Shown piece after piece: positions 17,737 to 26,647 of a DNA stretch of 64,000 bases. Under the pieces are notes generated by a model. The model was not told the origin of the DNA. It did no database searches and saw nothing but the letters and a program-made list of their open reading frames with translations. Numbering within the stretch: the first letter of the stretch is position 1; the number at the start of each line of letters is the position of its first letter. The position numbers and the translations under genes are program-made. Origin of the DNA: Alphaproteobacteria bacterium (GTDB lineage: Bacteria; Pseudomonadota; Alphaproteobacteria; JACAEB01); NCBI GenBank assembly GCA_024236075.1, contig JACKLE010000009.1:1-64000 (forward strand). The letters run 5' to 3'.

Positions 17737-19467
17737 ATGGCGGTGACCGGACACGAGAACGGCGTCCCGCATCTTTACGAGGTGCTCGTCTTTCTCCTGG
17801 CGACCGTGGTCATCGTGCCGCTGGTCCAGCGCCTCAAGGCGAGCCCGGTGCTCGGCTATCTCCTCGTCGGCGCCGTGATCGGGCCCGCGGGGCTCGCCGT
17901 CATCGAGAGCACGGAGGGCGTGCGGCCCTTCGCCGAGCTCGGCGTGGTGTTCCTGCTGTTCACCATCGGCCTCGAGCTCTCCGTCGAGCGTCTGCGCACG
18001 CTGCACCGCTACGTCTTCGGGCTCGGGCTCGTGCAGGTCGCCTTCTCGGGCCTCGTCATCGGCCTCGTGGCATGGGCCTGGGGCAACCCCGCGCCGGCGG
18101 CGAGCGTCATCGGCGCGTGCCTCGCGCTCTCCTCGACGGCCATGGTGATGCAGGTGCTGGTCGAGCGCGGCGAGATCGCCTCGCGGGCCGGGCGCGTCAG
18201 CTTCTCGATCCTGCTCTTCCAGGACCTCGCGGTCGTGCCGATCCTCATCGTGGTCTCCGCGCTCGGGCAGGGCTCGGAGCACGGCCTCATCCCCCTCGCG
18301 GGGATCTCCGTCGCGAAGGCCGTGCTCGTCATCGGCGTCATCTTCCTGCTCGGCCAGTTCCTCTTTCGCGGCGTCCTGCGCGCGGTCGCGAGCACGGGCA
18401 CGAGCGAGCTCGTCACCGCGACGACGCTCCTCGTCATTCTCGGCGTCTCCTACGCGACCGGCATGGCGGGGCTCTCCATGGCGCTCGGCGCCTTCCTCGC
18501 GGGCGTGCTGCTGGCGGACACGGAGTTTCGCCACCAGGTCGAGACCGACATCCAGCCCTTCAAGGGCATCCTGCTCGGCCTTTTCTTCATCAGCGTCGGG
18601 ATGGAGCTCGACCTCGCGCGCCTGGCGTCCGACCCCGTGCTGATCCTCGCCTCGGTGCTGGGGCTCTTCGCGATCAAGGCGGCGATCCTGCTCGCGATCT
18701 GCCTCGTCTTCACCCTGCCCCTCGAGACGAGCCTCCGGACGGCGCTCTCGCTCGGCGGCGCGGGAGAGTTCGCCTTCGTCGTGCTCGGCTCCGCCATGAC
18801 GCGCGGCGTCCTGGCGCCGGAGACCGCCCATTTCCTGGAGCTCGTCGCGGGCATCTCCATGGCGCTCACACCCATCGTCCTGCCGCTCGCCTCGCGCCTC
18901 GCCGGGACGATCGCGGGCCCGCCGAAGGCGAACGCGACCGATCGGCCGCCGACCGCGGAGCTCGCGGACCATGTCGTGATCTGCGGCTATGGCCGCGTCG
19001 GACAGACGGTCGCCGAGCTCCTCAGCATGCAGAAGGTGCCCTATGTCGCGCTCGATCTCGACATCGCGCGCACGCGGACACGCCGCGCGAAGGGCGAGCC
19101 GGTCTTCTACGGCGACGCCTCGCGCGCGGACGTGCTCGAATCGGTGCGCATCGACCGGGCCTCGGCGGCCGTCATCACCATGTCGTCGGCCAAGGCCGCC
19201 GAGCGCGCCTTCGCCATCGTCCGCGAGCGCTGGCCCGGGCTGCCCCTCTTCGTGCGCACGCGCGACGAGGGCGAGGCGGAAGCCTTCGCGGCGCTCGGCG
19301 TGCCCCATGTCGTGCCCGAGACGCTCGAATCGAGCCTGCAGCTCGCGGGCCGCATCCTGAACGCGCTCGGCGCGCCCATGGAGGCGGTGAACACGCTCAT
19401 CGAGCGCATCCGGTCCGAGCGCTATCAGCGCATCTCCGGACTCGGAGAAACCCCGAAGGAAGGTTGA
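17737..19467 (+). CDS. Kef-type cation:proton antiporter with TrkA-N domain
   Basis: CPA2 monovalent cation:proton antiporter of 576 residues. A transmembrane exchanger domain occupies about residues 10-390, followed by a cytoplasmic nucleotide-binding domain whose Rossmann motif VVICGYGRVGQTVAELL begins near residue 413. This architecture matches KefB/KefC/YbaL proteins that exchange K+ (or Na+) for H+ under ligand control. The gene diverges from the Ca/Na antiporter. The exact ion and whether glutathione adducts gate it cannot be told from sequence. Confidence 0.92.
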   Translation: MAVTGHENGVPHLYEVLVFLLATVVIVPLVQRLKASPVLGYLLVGAVIGPAGLAVIESTEGVRPFAELGVVFLLFTIGLELSVERLRTLHRYVFGLGLVQVAFSGLVIGLVAWAWGNPAPAASVIGACLALSSTAMVMQVLVERGEIASRAGRVSFSILLFQDLAVVPILIVVSALGQGSEHGLIPLAGISVAKAVLVIGVIFLLGQFLFRGVLRAVASTGTSELVTATTLLVILGVSYATGMAGLSMALGAFLAGVLLADTEFRHQVETDIQPFKGILLGLFFISVGMELDLARLASDPVLILASVLGLFAIKAAILLAICLVFTLPLETSLRTALSLGGAGEFAFVVLGSAMTRGVLAPETAHFLELVAGISMALTPIVLPLASRLAGTIAGPPKANATDRPPTAELADHVVICGYGRVGQTVAELLSMQKVPYVALDLDIARTRTRRAKGEPVFYGDASRADVLESVRIDRASAAVITMSSAKAAERAFAIVRERWPGLPLFVRTRDEGEAEAFAALGVPHVVPETLESSLQLAGRILNALGAPMEAVNTLIERIRSERYQRISGLGETPKEG

Positions 19468-19614
19468 CGGTCCGCAGCTTGCGCGCGAGGCGGGCTTGCA
19501 AGCATAATCGCGCGCCGCGTGGCCGCCGACAGGGATCGGCGCCGCGCGAGGGGCTCCGCAAGGGAGCCCGGTGGAAGAAGCTGGGGGCTGGGCCCCTCAT
19601 CCAGGGAGACATCC

Positions 19615-19923
19615 ATGAAAATCGTGACCTTCGGCGCGGGCCTCGCGCTGGGACTGGCCGCGCTCGTCGCGGGCGCGGCGGCGATCGACGTGCCGGCCTG
19701 CGTGCAGAGCGTGAAGACCGATGCGGGCGGCGCCGTTCCTCCGGGATGGTCCGAGGAAGGCCTCACCAAGGCCTGCTCGTGCCTCGGCGAAAAGATGGAC
19801 GCGGACAAAGCCATCGGCGATTCGGTCATGGCCGCCTCGGGCCTGCCCGCGGGCGAGCGGCCGGCCAAGCGCTCGCCGGAAGCCAACGCCGCCATCGCGG
19901 CCTGCTTCGGTCAGCCCTCCTGA
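19615..19923 (+). CDS. Small secreted Cys protein, CxC-x2-EK type (family member 1)
   Basis: Unrecognised 102-residue protein. Start ATG 19615 is preceded by an AGGGAG Shine-Dalgarno (19603-19608), six bases upstream. A signal peptide of about 23 residues is followed by a short domain with Cys29, Cys54, Cys56 and Cys97. The pattern CSCLGEK...C recurs in the small protein at 50984-51283, suggesting the same disulfide-stabilised periplasmic family. It lies between the Kef-type antiporter and the convergent HIT gene. No function is assignable. Confidence 0.7.
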   Translation: MKIVTFGAGLALGLAALVAGAAAIDVPACVQSVKTDAGGAVPPGWSEEGLTKACSCLGEKMDADKAIGDSVMAASGLPAGERPAKRSPEANAAIAACFGQPS

Positions 19924-19936
19924 TCTTTCGGAGCGT

Positions 19937-20353
19937 CTAGCCGAGACCAAGCGCGCGGCGGAGGGGCTCGGCCCGCCGCGCGCATTCGTCCGGCGCCATC
20001 GGCACGCGCTCGCCGGCGCCCCAGACCGGGCCCGGCCAGGCGGCATCGCCCTCGCGGCGCGCCACGACATGGATATGAAGCTGGCGGACGATGTTGCCGA
20101 GCGCGCCGACATTCACCTTCGTCGGCGCCGCGAGATTTGCCAGCGCGCGGCTCGCCAGCGCCGTCTCTCCGACGGCCGCCGAAAGCTCCGCCGGCGCGAG
20201 ATCGTGAAGCTCGACGAGGCCGGCGCGGCGCGGCACGAGCACGACCCACCAATAGCGCGCATCGTCGCGCAGGAGCGCCCGGCACAGCGCGAGATCGCCG
20301 AGGACGACGCTCTCCCCGGCGAGGCGCGGGTCGAGCGCGAAGCCCTCAGCCAT
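19937..20353 (-). CDS. HIT-family nucleotide hydrolase/transferase
   Basis: 138-residue histidine-triad protein. The family segment reads QLHIHVVAR, so the first His of HxHxH is Gln, a variant found in many alphaproteobacterial HIT proteins. The preceding strand VNVGALGNIV fits the fold. It overlaps the end of mtnA by eight bases and is the last gene of the mtnP-apt-mtnA-HIT cluster, so a role in nucleotide turnover linked to adenine salvage is plausible but unproven. Confidence 0.9.
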   Translation of the reverse strand: MAEGFALDPRLAGESVVLGDLALCRALLRDDARYWWVVLVPRRAGLVELHDLAPAELSAAVGETALASRALANLAAPTKVNVGALGNIVRQLHIHVVARREGDAAWPGPVWGAGERVPMAPDECARRAEPLRRALGLG

Positions 20354-21455
20354 CGCGGCGCTCGGGATAGAGGCGCAGAAGCCCCTCCTCGCTCGCCTCG
20401 GCGACGCCGCGCTCGGTGACGAGGCCCGTGACGAGGCGCGCGGGCGTCACGTCGAAGGCATAGTTCGCGGCCGCGCTGCCCGGCGCGGTGACCGTCACGG
20501 TGCGGAGCGCCCCGCCCTCGTCGAGGCCGGTGAGCCGCGTCACCTCTTCTTGCGCGCGCTCCTCGATGGGGATCTCCCTGACCCCGTCCCTGAGGCGCCA
20601 GTCGATGGTGGTGTGCGGCAGCGCGACGTAGAAGGGCACGCCATTGTCGTGCGCGGCGAGCGCCTTCAGATAGGTGCCGATCTTGTTCGCGACATCGCCG
20701 GTCCTGGTCGTGCGGTCCGTGCCGACGATGCAGAGGTCGACCTCGCCGTGCTGCATGAGATGGCCGCCCGCATTGTCCACGACGATGGTGTGCGGCACGC
20801 CGTGGCCGCCGAGCTCGTAGGCGGTGAGCGAGGCGCCCTGATTGCGCGGCCGCGTCTCGTCGACCCAGACATGGACGGGAATACCGGCATCGTGCGCCAT
20901 GTAGATGGGCGCGAGCGCCGTCCCCCAGTCCACCGTCGCGAGCCAGCCGGCATTGCAGTGCGTGAGCACGTTGACGCGGCCTTCGCCCTTCCCGGCGCCC
21001 TTCCTTCTGGCCGCCGCCTCGATGAGCTTCGCCCCGTGCTCGCCGATGCGCCGGCAGATCTCGACATCCTCGTCGCAAATCTCCGCCGCGCGGGCATAGG
21101 CCGCCGCGACGCGCTCCGCGCGCGGACGGTTGCGCACGGCCGCCGCCATCTCCTCGAGCGCCCAGCGCAGATTGACGGCCGTCGGCCGCGTGCGCCCGAG
21201 CCGCGCGACGGCCTTCTCGAGCCCCTCGTCGGACGCGTCCTCGGCGAGCGCGACCGCCACGCCATAGGCCGCCGTCGCCCCGATGCAGGGCGCACCGCGC
21301 ACCTGCATGATCTCGATCGCGCGCGCCGCGTCCTCGAGGCTCCGCAAGGCCAGCGTCTCGAAGCGGAACGGAAGCTTCGTCTGGTCGATGATGCGGACGG
21401 TCCTCCCGTCCTCCTCGAGCCAGATGGTGCGGTAGGGCTTGCCGTCGATCTTCAT
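20346..21455 (-). CDS. mtnA: S-methyl-5-thioribose-1-phosphate isomerase MtnA
   Basis: Converts methylthioribose-1-phosphate to methylthioribulose-1-phosphate in methionine salvage. 369 residues, the usual length. Motifs visible: VRGAPCIGATAAYG near the N-terminus, the catalytic-Cys region NVLTHCNAGWLATVDWGTA and the catalytic-Asp region CIVGTDRTTRTGDVANKIG. Distinguished from eIF2B-alpha relatives by these active-site residues. It sits downstream of apt and mtnP. Confidence 0.95.
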   Translation of the reverse strand: MKIDGKPYRTIWLEEDGRTVRIIDQTKLPFRFETLALRSLEDAARAIEIMQVRGAPCIGATAAYGVAVALAEDASDEGLEKAVARLGRTRPTAVNLRWALEEMAAAVRNRPRAERVAAAYARAAEICDEDVEICRRIGEHGAKLIEAAARRKGAGKGEGRVNVLTHCNAGWLATVDWGTALAPIYMAHDAGIPVHVWVDETRPRNQGASLTAYELGGHGVPHTIVVDNAGGHLMQHGEVDLCIVGTDRTTRTGDVANKIGTYLKALAAHDNGVPFYVALPHTTIDWRLRDGVREIPIEERAQEEVTRLTGLDEGGALRTVTVTAPGSAAANYAFDVTPARLVTGLVTERGVAEASEEGLLRLYPERRDG

Positions 21456-21485
21456 CGCCTGCTCCGTGGGGCGCGGGACGTCGCC

Positions 21486-22013
21486 TCAATGCCCCTCGAA
21501 GGCGCAGAGCGCGAGGACGGGCTTGCCCATGGCCTCGAGCCGCGCGCGGCCCCCGAGCTCGGGCAGGTCGATGACGAAGGAGCAGGCGAGAACCTCGGCG
21601 CCGGCGCGCTCGAGGAGCTTGATCGCCGCCTCGGCGGTGCCGCCCGTCGCGATGAGGTCGTCGACGAGGAGGACCTTGTCGCCCGCCTTCACGGCGTCCT
21701 TGTGGATCTCGATGCGGTCCGTGCCGTATTCGAGCTGGTAGTCCTGGCCGATGGTCTCCCAGGGCAGCTTGCCCTTCTTGCGCACCGGGACGAAGCCGGC
21801 CTTCAGGCGGTGCGCGACGGCGCCGCCCAGGATGAAGCCCCGCGCCTCGATGCCCGCCACGTGATCGAAGCGCGCGCCGACATGGTGCTGCACCAGCGCG
21901 TCGATGGTGCCGTAGAAGCCTTCCGGGTGGCCGAGAAGCGTGGTGATGTCGCGGAACATGATGCCCGGCTTGGGGTAGTCCGGGATCGTGCGGATATAGT
22001 CCTTGATGTTCAT
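21486..22013 (-). CDS. apt: Adenine phosphoribosyltransferase Apt
   Basis: Recycles adenine to AMP with PRPP. 175 residues from ATG 22013 (MNIKDYIRTIPDYPKPG), the conserved N-terminus; the longer open frame upstream is antisense to mtnP. The PRPP-binding motif VLLVDDLIATGGTA and the AGIEARGFILG strand are present. Placed directly between mtnP, which releases adenine, and mtnA, which uses the other product. Confidence 0.97.
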   Translation of the reverse strand: MNIKDYIRTIPDYPKPGIMFRDITTLLGHPEGFYGTIDALVQHHVGARFDHVAGIEARGFILGGAVAHRLKAGFVPVRKKGKLPWETIGQDYQLEYGTDRIEIHKDAVKAGDKVLLVDDLIATGGTAEAAIKLLERAGAEVLACSFVIDLPELGGRARLEAMGKPVLALCAFEGH

Positions 22014-22048
22014 GGGCCGGAACTCCTGAGTGCGATCCGAAAGGCGCG

Positions 22049-22939
22049 TCAGCCCTTCGACAGGACGCGCTTCGTGATGGCGTCGAGCTTCTTCACGAGC
22101 TCGGGATCGCGCTTCTCCGGCGCGGTGATGAGGGCGGTGTCGAGGCAGGTCTCGATGCCCAGCGGCGAGGGCTCGCGCTTGGGCCCGAGCTTGCCCGCCA
22201 CCCGGCGCACGAGGGCGCGCGCCTTGTCGGCGTTCGCGTTCAGCACGCGGATGATCTCCGAGACCTCCACATAGTCGTGGTCCGGGTGCCAACAGTCGTA
22301 GTCCGTCACCATGGCGACGGTCGCGTAGGGGATCTCGGCCTCGCGGGCGAGCTTGGCCTCAGGCATGTTCGTCATGCCGATGACGTCGCAGCCCCAGGAG
22401 CGGTAGAGGTTCGACTCGGCGAGGGAGGAGAATTGCGGCCCCTCCATCACGAGATAGGTGCCGCCCACGTGATGGGGGATGCTCTCCTCGTTCGCCGCCT
22501 CGCCGAGCGCGCGCTTGAGGCGGGGGCAGACCGGGTGCGCCATCGAGACATGAGCGACGAAGCCCGTGCCGAAGAAGCTCTTCACCCTCGCGAAGGTGCG
22601 GTCGATGAACTGGTCGACGAGCACGAAATCGCCCGGCGGATAGTCCTCCTTCAGCGAGCCGCAGGCCGAGAGCGAGATGATGTCGGTGACGCCCGCGCGC
22701 TTCATCGCGTCGATATTGGCGCGGAAGTTGATCTCACTCGGCGCGTGGACATGGCCGCGGCCGTGGCGCGGCAGGAACACGCATTGCACGCCGTCGAGCA
22801 CGCCGAAGAGGAAGGCGTCCGACGGCTCGCCCCAGGGCGTCTTCACCTTCTCCCAGCGCGTGTCGACGAGGCCGTCGATCTCGTAAAGCCCCGAGCCGCC
22901 GATGATGCCGAGGACCGTTGTCGTCGGAACGCCGTTCAT
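22049..22939 (-). CDS. mtnP: S-methyl-5'-thioadenosine phosphorylase MtnP
   Basis: Phosphorolysis of methylthioadenosine to adenine and methylthioribose-1-phosphate. 296 residues, purine nucleoside phosphorylase family 2. Visible signatures: GIIGGSGLYEIDGL at the N-terminus, LPRHGRGHVHAPSEINFRAN, and the substrate region MEGPQFSSLAESNLYRSWGCDVIGMTNMPEA (quoted in parts), here MEGPQFSSLAES and VIGMTNMPEAKLAREAEIPY. First gene of the salvage cluster. Confidence 0.96.
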   Translation of the reverse strand: MNGVPTTTVLGIIGGSGLYEIDGLVDTRWEKVKTPWGEPSDAFLFGVLDGVQCVFLPRHGRGHVHAPSEINFRANIDAMKRAGVTDIISLSACGSLKEDYPPGDFVLVDQFIDRTFARVKSFFGTGFVAHVSMAHPVCPRLKRALGEAANEESIPHHVGGTYLVMEGPQFSSLAESNLYRSWGCDVIGMTNMPEAKLAREAEIPYATVAMVTDYDCWHPDHDYVEVSEIIRVLNANADKARALVRRVAGKLGPKREPSPLGIETCLDTALITAPEKRDPELVKKLDAITKRVLSKG

Positions 22940-22944
22940 CTCAC

Positions 22945-22984
22945 CCCCGCAAACGCAAAAGAGCCGGGCATTCTCGCCCGGCTC
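22945..22984 (-). terminator. Rho-independent terminator of petABC
   Basis: A perfect nine-base stem, GAGCCGGGC (22961-22969) with GCCCGGCTC (22976-22984), and on the minus strand it is followed by TTTTGCGTTTGCG. It lies 28 bases after the petC stop and just before mtnP, separating the two transcription units. Confidence 0.85.
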
Positions 22985-23011
22985 GTCGCTTCAGAGCAAC
23001 CCTTTTGCCCG

Positions 23012-23833
23012 TCAATGCCCGGTATCGCGCCAGACCCGGCGATAGGCGAGATAGGAAAGGATCGCGAGCACGCCGAGATAGAAGAGCACCATGAAGCCGA
23101 GCTTCCTGCGGCCTTCGAGCTCGGGCTCGGCGGCCCAGGCGAGGAAGGCGGCGACGTCCTTCGACATCTGCTCGACGGTGGCGGCGGTGCCGTCGTCATA
23201 GGTCACGCGGTCCGCGACCAGCGGGGCCGGCATCGCGATCTGCCCGCCGGCCATGCAGGGATTGTAGTGCATGCCGGGCTGAAGCTGGACCTCGGGCGGC
23301 GGCTCCTCGTAGCACTGCAGCAGCGAGTAGACGTAGCTCGCACCGTCGTGGCGCGCCTTGACGATGACCGAGAGGTCGGGCGGCAGCGCGCCGCCATTGG
23401 CGGCCCGCGCCGCGTATTCGTTCGCATAGGGACCGACGAAGTGATCCGAGGGCACCGCCGGACGCTGGCGCAGGAGCCCGACATCGTCGACCAGCGAGCC
23501 GTCCTTCTCGTCGGGCCCCGCCGGCACCTTGAACTCGGAGGCGACCGACTTGACGGCGGGCTCGCTGAAGCCGGGCCCGCCGGGCTGGCTCAGCGTGCGG
23601 ATCGCGACGAACTTCATCGCGTGGCAGCTCGAGCAGACTTCCTTGTAGATCTGGAAGCCGCGCTGCAATTCGGCCCGATCGAAATGGCCGAAGAAGCCGT
23701 CGAACGACCATCCCTCCGACGGCGCGTGCGGCTCGCGCTGGCCGCCTTCGGCCGCGGCCGCGGGCTGCGCGCCGCCGAGCGCGACAAACGCCGCCAGGAC
23801 CGGTCCGATCAACAAGCCGGCGATCCGCGACAT
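23012..23833 (-). CDS. petC: Cytochrome c1 subunit of the bc1 complex
   Basis: Membrane-anchored diheme-free c1 subunit that passes electrons from the Rieske protein to soluble cytochrome c. 273 residues from ATG 23833, chosen for its GGGAGG Shine-Dalgarno seven bases upstream and because it begins a clean signal peptide; ATG 23863 is the alternative. Heme attachment CSSCH occurs early in the mature chain, and a single C-terminal membrane anchor (FMVLFYLGVLAILSYLAYRR) is present. Encoded 32 bases after petB. Confidence 0.95.
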   Translation of the reverse strand: MSRIAGLLIGPVLAAFVALGGAQPAAAAEGGQREPHAPSEGWSFDGFFGHFDRAELQRGFQIYKEVCSSCHAMKFVAIRTLSQPGGPGFSEPAVKSVASEFKVPAGPDEKDGSLVDDVGLLRQRPAVPSDHFVGPYANEYAARAANGGALPPDLSVIVKARHDGASYVYSLLQCYEEPPPEVQLQPGMHYNPCMAGGQIAMPAPLVADRVTYDDGTAATVEQMSKDVAAFLAWAAEPELEGRRKLGFMVLFYLGVLAILSYLAYRRVWRDTGH

Positions 23834-23865
23834 TCCAGGCCCTCCCGATCCCATTCGTTGCATCC

Positions 23866-25167
23866 TCAGCCCTTGGTCTGCGGTGCGGCCGACGCCCGCG
23901 CGGGCATCGCCCCGCCGCCGCCCGGCAGAACGGGCTTGGCGATCGATTCGGGCATCTTGCGCGGCTGCTCGATCATGCCGACGAGCGGCATGATGATGAG
24001 GAAATAGGCGAAGTAGTAGCTCGTCGCGAGACGCGCATAGAGCACGAAATTGCCTTCCGGCGGATTGGCCCCGCACCACATCAGGACGCCGCAGGCGGCG
24101 ACGAAGAAGAGGAAGAACCACTGCATCATCGGCCGGTAGCGCATCGAGCGCACCTTCGAGGTGTCGAGCCAGGGGATGAGGAAGAGCACGACGATCGAGC
24201 CGAACATGGCGATGACGCCGAGCAGCTTGTCCGGGATCGAGCGCAGGATCGCGTAGAACGGCAGGAAGTACCATTCGGGCACGATGTGCGGCGGCGTCAC
24301 GAGCGGATTGGCCGGGATGTAGTTGTCCGGATGGCCGAGGCTGTTGGGCGCGAAGAAGACGAACCAGGCGAAGACGATGGTGAAGAGCACGAGCGCGAAG
24401 CCGTCCTTCACCGTGTAGTAGGGGTGGAAGGGCAGCGTGTCCTGCTTGCCCTTCACGTCGAGCCCGGTCGGATTGTTGTTGCCCGGAACGTGCAGCGCCC
24501 AGACATGGAGCGCGACGACGCCGACGATCACGAAGGGCAGCAGGTAGTGGAGCGAGAAGAAGCGGTTCAAGGTCGCGTTGCCGACCGCGAAGCCGCCCCA
24601 CAGCCATTCGGTGATGAACTTGCCGACCACGGGAAACGCCGTGAAGAAGTTCGTGATGACCGTCGCGGCCCAGAAGCTCATCTGTCCCCAGGGGAGGACG
24701 TAGCCCATGAAGGCCGTCGCCATCATCAGGAGCAGGATGACGACGCCGAGCATCCAGAGGATCTCGCGCGGGGCCTTGTAGGACCCGTAATAGAGGCCGC
24801 GGAAGATGTGGACATAGACGGCGAGGAAGAACATCGACGCGCCGACGGCGTGCGTGTAGCGCAGCAGCCAGCCGTAGTTCACGTCGCGCATGATGCGCTC
24901 GACGCTGCCGAAGGCGAGGTCCGCGTTCGGCGTGTAGTGCATGGCGAGGATGATGCCGGTGACGATCTGCACCGCGAGGCAGAAGGTCAGGATGCCGCCG
25001 AAGGTCCACCAGTAGTTGAGATTGCGGGGCGTCGGGAACGACATCATCGTGTCGTTCGCGAAGCGCAGGATGGGCAGGCGCTTGTCCAGCCACTCCGTGA
25101 ACGGACCGGTGGTCCGGTACGTCGATTCGTGGGCTGCGTGGCCTTGCTGTTCCGATTGGTGAGCCAT
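23866..25167 (-). CDS. petB: Cytochrome b subunit of the bc1 complex
   Basis: Eight-helix quinol-oxidising subunit of complex III. 433 residues, the full-length alphaproteobacterial form without split b6/IV subunits. The Qo-site PEWY motif (VPEWYFLPFYAILRSIPDK) and the paired heme-ligand His in helices two and four (RYTHAVGASMFF, HYLLPFVIVGVVALHVWALH in parts) are visible. The C-terminus carries an extra Pro/Ala-rich tail. Middle gene of petABC. Confidence 0.97.
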   Translation of the reverse strand: MAHQSEQQGHAAHESTYRTTGPFTEWLDKRLPILRFANDTMMSFPTPRNLNYWWTFGGILTFCLAVQIVTGIILAMHYTPNADLAFGSVERIMRDVNYGWLLRYTHAVGASMFFLAVYVHIFRGLYYGSYKAPREILWMLGVVILLLMMATAFMGYVLPWGQMSFWAATVITNFFTAFPVVGKFITEWLWGGFAVGNATLNRFFSLHYLLPFVIVGVVALHVWALHVPGNNNPTGLDVKGKQDTLPFHPYYTVKDGFALVLFTIVFAWFVFFAPNSLGHPDNYIPANPLVTPPHIVPEWYFLPFYAILRSIPDKLLGVIAMFGSIVVLFLIPWLDTSKVRSMRYRPMMQWFFLFFVAACGVLMWCGANPPEGNFVLYARLATSYYFAYFLIIMPLVGMIEQPRKMPESIAKPVLPGGGGAMPARASAAPQTKG

Positions 25168-25207
25168 GGGAGCGACCGTCCTTGGGTGTTCGCGCGGTGG
25201 CGTCTTC

Positions 25208-25753
25208 TTAGCCGATCAGGATCCGCTCGTCGGAAAGGAAGGTATATTTCGGCTTTTCGAGGTTCTTGGGGGCGGGACCTTTGCGGATGCGCCCGGAGGT
25301 GTCGTAGACCGAGCCGTGGCACGGGCAGAACCAGCCGTGATACTCGCCCTGCCCCTCGAGCGGGATGCAGCCGAGATGGGTGCAGATGCCGACGACGATC
25401 AGCCATTCGGGCTTTTCGGCGCCGTTCTCCTCCTGGTTCGCGTGACGCGCTTCGTCCGTGGCGGGATCCTTCAGCTCCTTGAGATCGACATTCTCGGCGG
25501 CGCTGATCTCCTCGGCCGTGCGGCGGCGCACGAAGACGGGCTTGCCCTGCCACATCACCTTGATCTGCTGGCCGACCGCGATGGAGCTCAGGTCGACCTC
25601 GATGGTCGCGAGCGCCCGCACGTCGGCGGCCGGGTTCATCTGATCGATGAGCGGGACCAGCGCGACGGCGGCCCCGATGCCCGCAAAGGCGCCCGCGCCC
25701 AGGTAGATGAAGTCGCGCCGCGTCACGTCCTCTTGGGCATGCGTCTCCGACAC
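25208..25753 (-). CDS. petA: Rieske iron-sulfur subunit of the bc1 complex
   Basis: 2Fe-2S protein of complex III. 181 residues. The Tat-like N-terminus has TRRDF before a hydrophobic anchor (IYLGAGAFAGIGAAVALVPL), the usual uncleaved membrane anchor. Cluster ligands are complete: CTHLGC and CPCHGS with the proline loop after. First gene of the petABC operon; petB begins 40 bases downstream. Confidence 0.97.
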   Translation of the reverse strand: MSETHAQEDVTRRDFIYLGAGAFAGIGAAVALVPLIDQMNPAADVRALATIEVDLSSIAVGQQIKVMWQGKPVFVRRRTAEEISAAENVDLKELKDPATDEARHANQEENGAEKPEWLIVVGICTHLGCIPLEGQGEYHGWFCPCHGSVYDTSGRIRKGPAPKNLEKPKYTFLSDERILIG

Positions 25754-26164
25754 GTCGACCTCTCCTCGACTTCAGCATGAGCGCCGAGCGCCGGACGGGC
25801 TCGACTCACGAACGAGGCACGGAGGATTCCATAGCGCGAGGTCCCCCGTGCCGCCCCCGGCACGAATTGGGCACTTGATGCGTGATCCGAAAGCGATTGT
25901 CCAGCAAGGCCCGGCCCGGCGGCCTCGCGCGCATTGCCGCAGGCGGGGCCTTGCGGCGCGGGGCTCCGAAGGTGGCATATAAGCCATTGAACGGTCTTAT
26001 CTTTCCGGCACGACCCGCAAGCCGACGAAGGCCCGGCGCGGGAAAATCCTTGCGGCAGGAGGTCGCACCGGGCTTGATCGGACCGCCGCCGGGAGCCCCC
26101 CTCGACACGCGAATCGCGCGCCCGCGAGGCATGCGGACGACGGGGGAGACACGGAGACGCGCGC
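25754..26164. other. Intergenic region between petA and trmL
   Basis: 411 bases without a supportable gene between divergent operons. It must hold promoters for petABC (minus) and trmL-hemF (plus). A TATAAG at about 25978-25983 faces the plus strand, with TTGCGG upstream at a non-ideal spacing, so no promoter is called with confidence. The several open frames here have skewed Arg/Pro composition and were not accepted. Confidence 0.5.
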
Positions 26165-26647
26165 ATGCGCCTTGCGCTCTACGAGCCGGACATTCCGCAA
26201 AACCTCGGAGCGATTCTGCGCCTCGCGGCGTGCCTCGAGGTTCCTCTCGACGTGATCGGGCCCTGCGGCTTCCCCTTCGACGACCGGCGCGTGCGCCGCG
26301 GCGCGCTCGACTATGGGGCCCGGGCGGAGCTCGTGCGCCACGCCTCGTTCGCGGACTTCCTCGCGCGTCCGGAGCGCGAGGCCGGCGCGCTCGTCCTCCT
26401 CACCACGCAGGCGGACCGAGCCCATATCGACTATCGCTTCTCGGCGGGGGATACGCTTCTGATGGGGCGCGAGAGCGCGGGCGTGCCCGTTGACGTGCAT
26501 CAAAGGGCGGAAGCGCGCCTGCGCATACCCATCGCGCCGGGCCTGCGCTCGCTCAACGTGGCGACGGCGGCCGCCATTGCCCTCGGCGAGGCGCTGCGCC
26601 AGATCCGGGGCTTTCCCCTCCCCTCGCGCGAAGAGGTCACGCGATGA
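26165..26647 (+). CDS. trmL: tRNA (cytidine(34)-2'-O)-methyltransferase TrmL
   Basis: SPOUT-family knotted methyltransferase that modifies the wobble base of tRNA-Leu. 160 residues, the short single-domain size. Typical motifs: LYEPDIPQNLGAILRLAACL at the N-terminus, LLMGRESAGVP, and the knot segment RIPIAPGLRSLNVATAAAI. Its stop overlaps the hemF start by four bases. Confidence 0.95.
   Translation: MRLALYEPDIPQNLGAILRLAACLEVPLDVIGPCGFPFDDRRVRRGALDYGARAELVRHASFADFLARPEREAGALVLLTTQADRAHIDYRFSAGDTLLMGRESAGVPVDVHQRAEARLRIPIAPGLRSLNVATAAAIALGEALRQIRGFPLPSREEVTR

Noticed and set aside
17625..19940. A 771-codon plus-strand open frame overlapping the Kef-type antiporter
   Set aside because: It is a shadow frame of the antiporter, which has clear transmembrane and Rossmann motifs in its own frame.
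23834..23863. Upstream ATGs for cytochrome c1
   Set aside because: They would add ten residues before the signal peptide and lack spacing to a Shine-Dalgarno, while 23833 has a good one.
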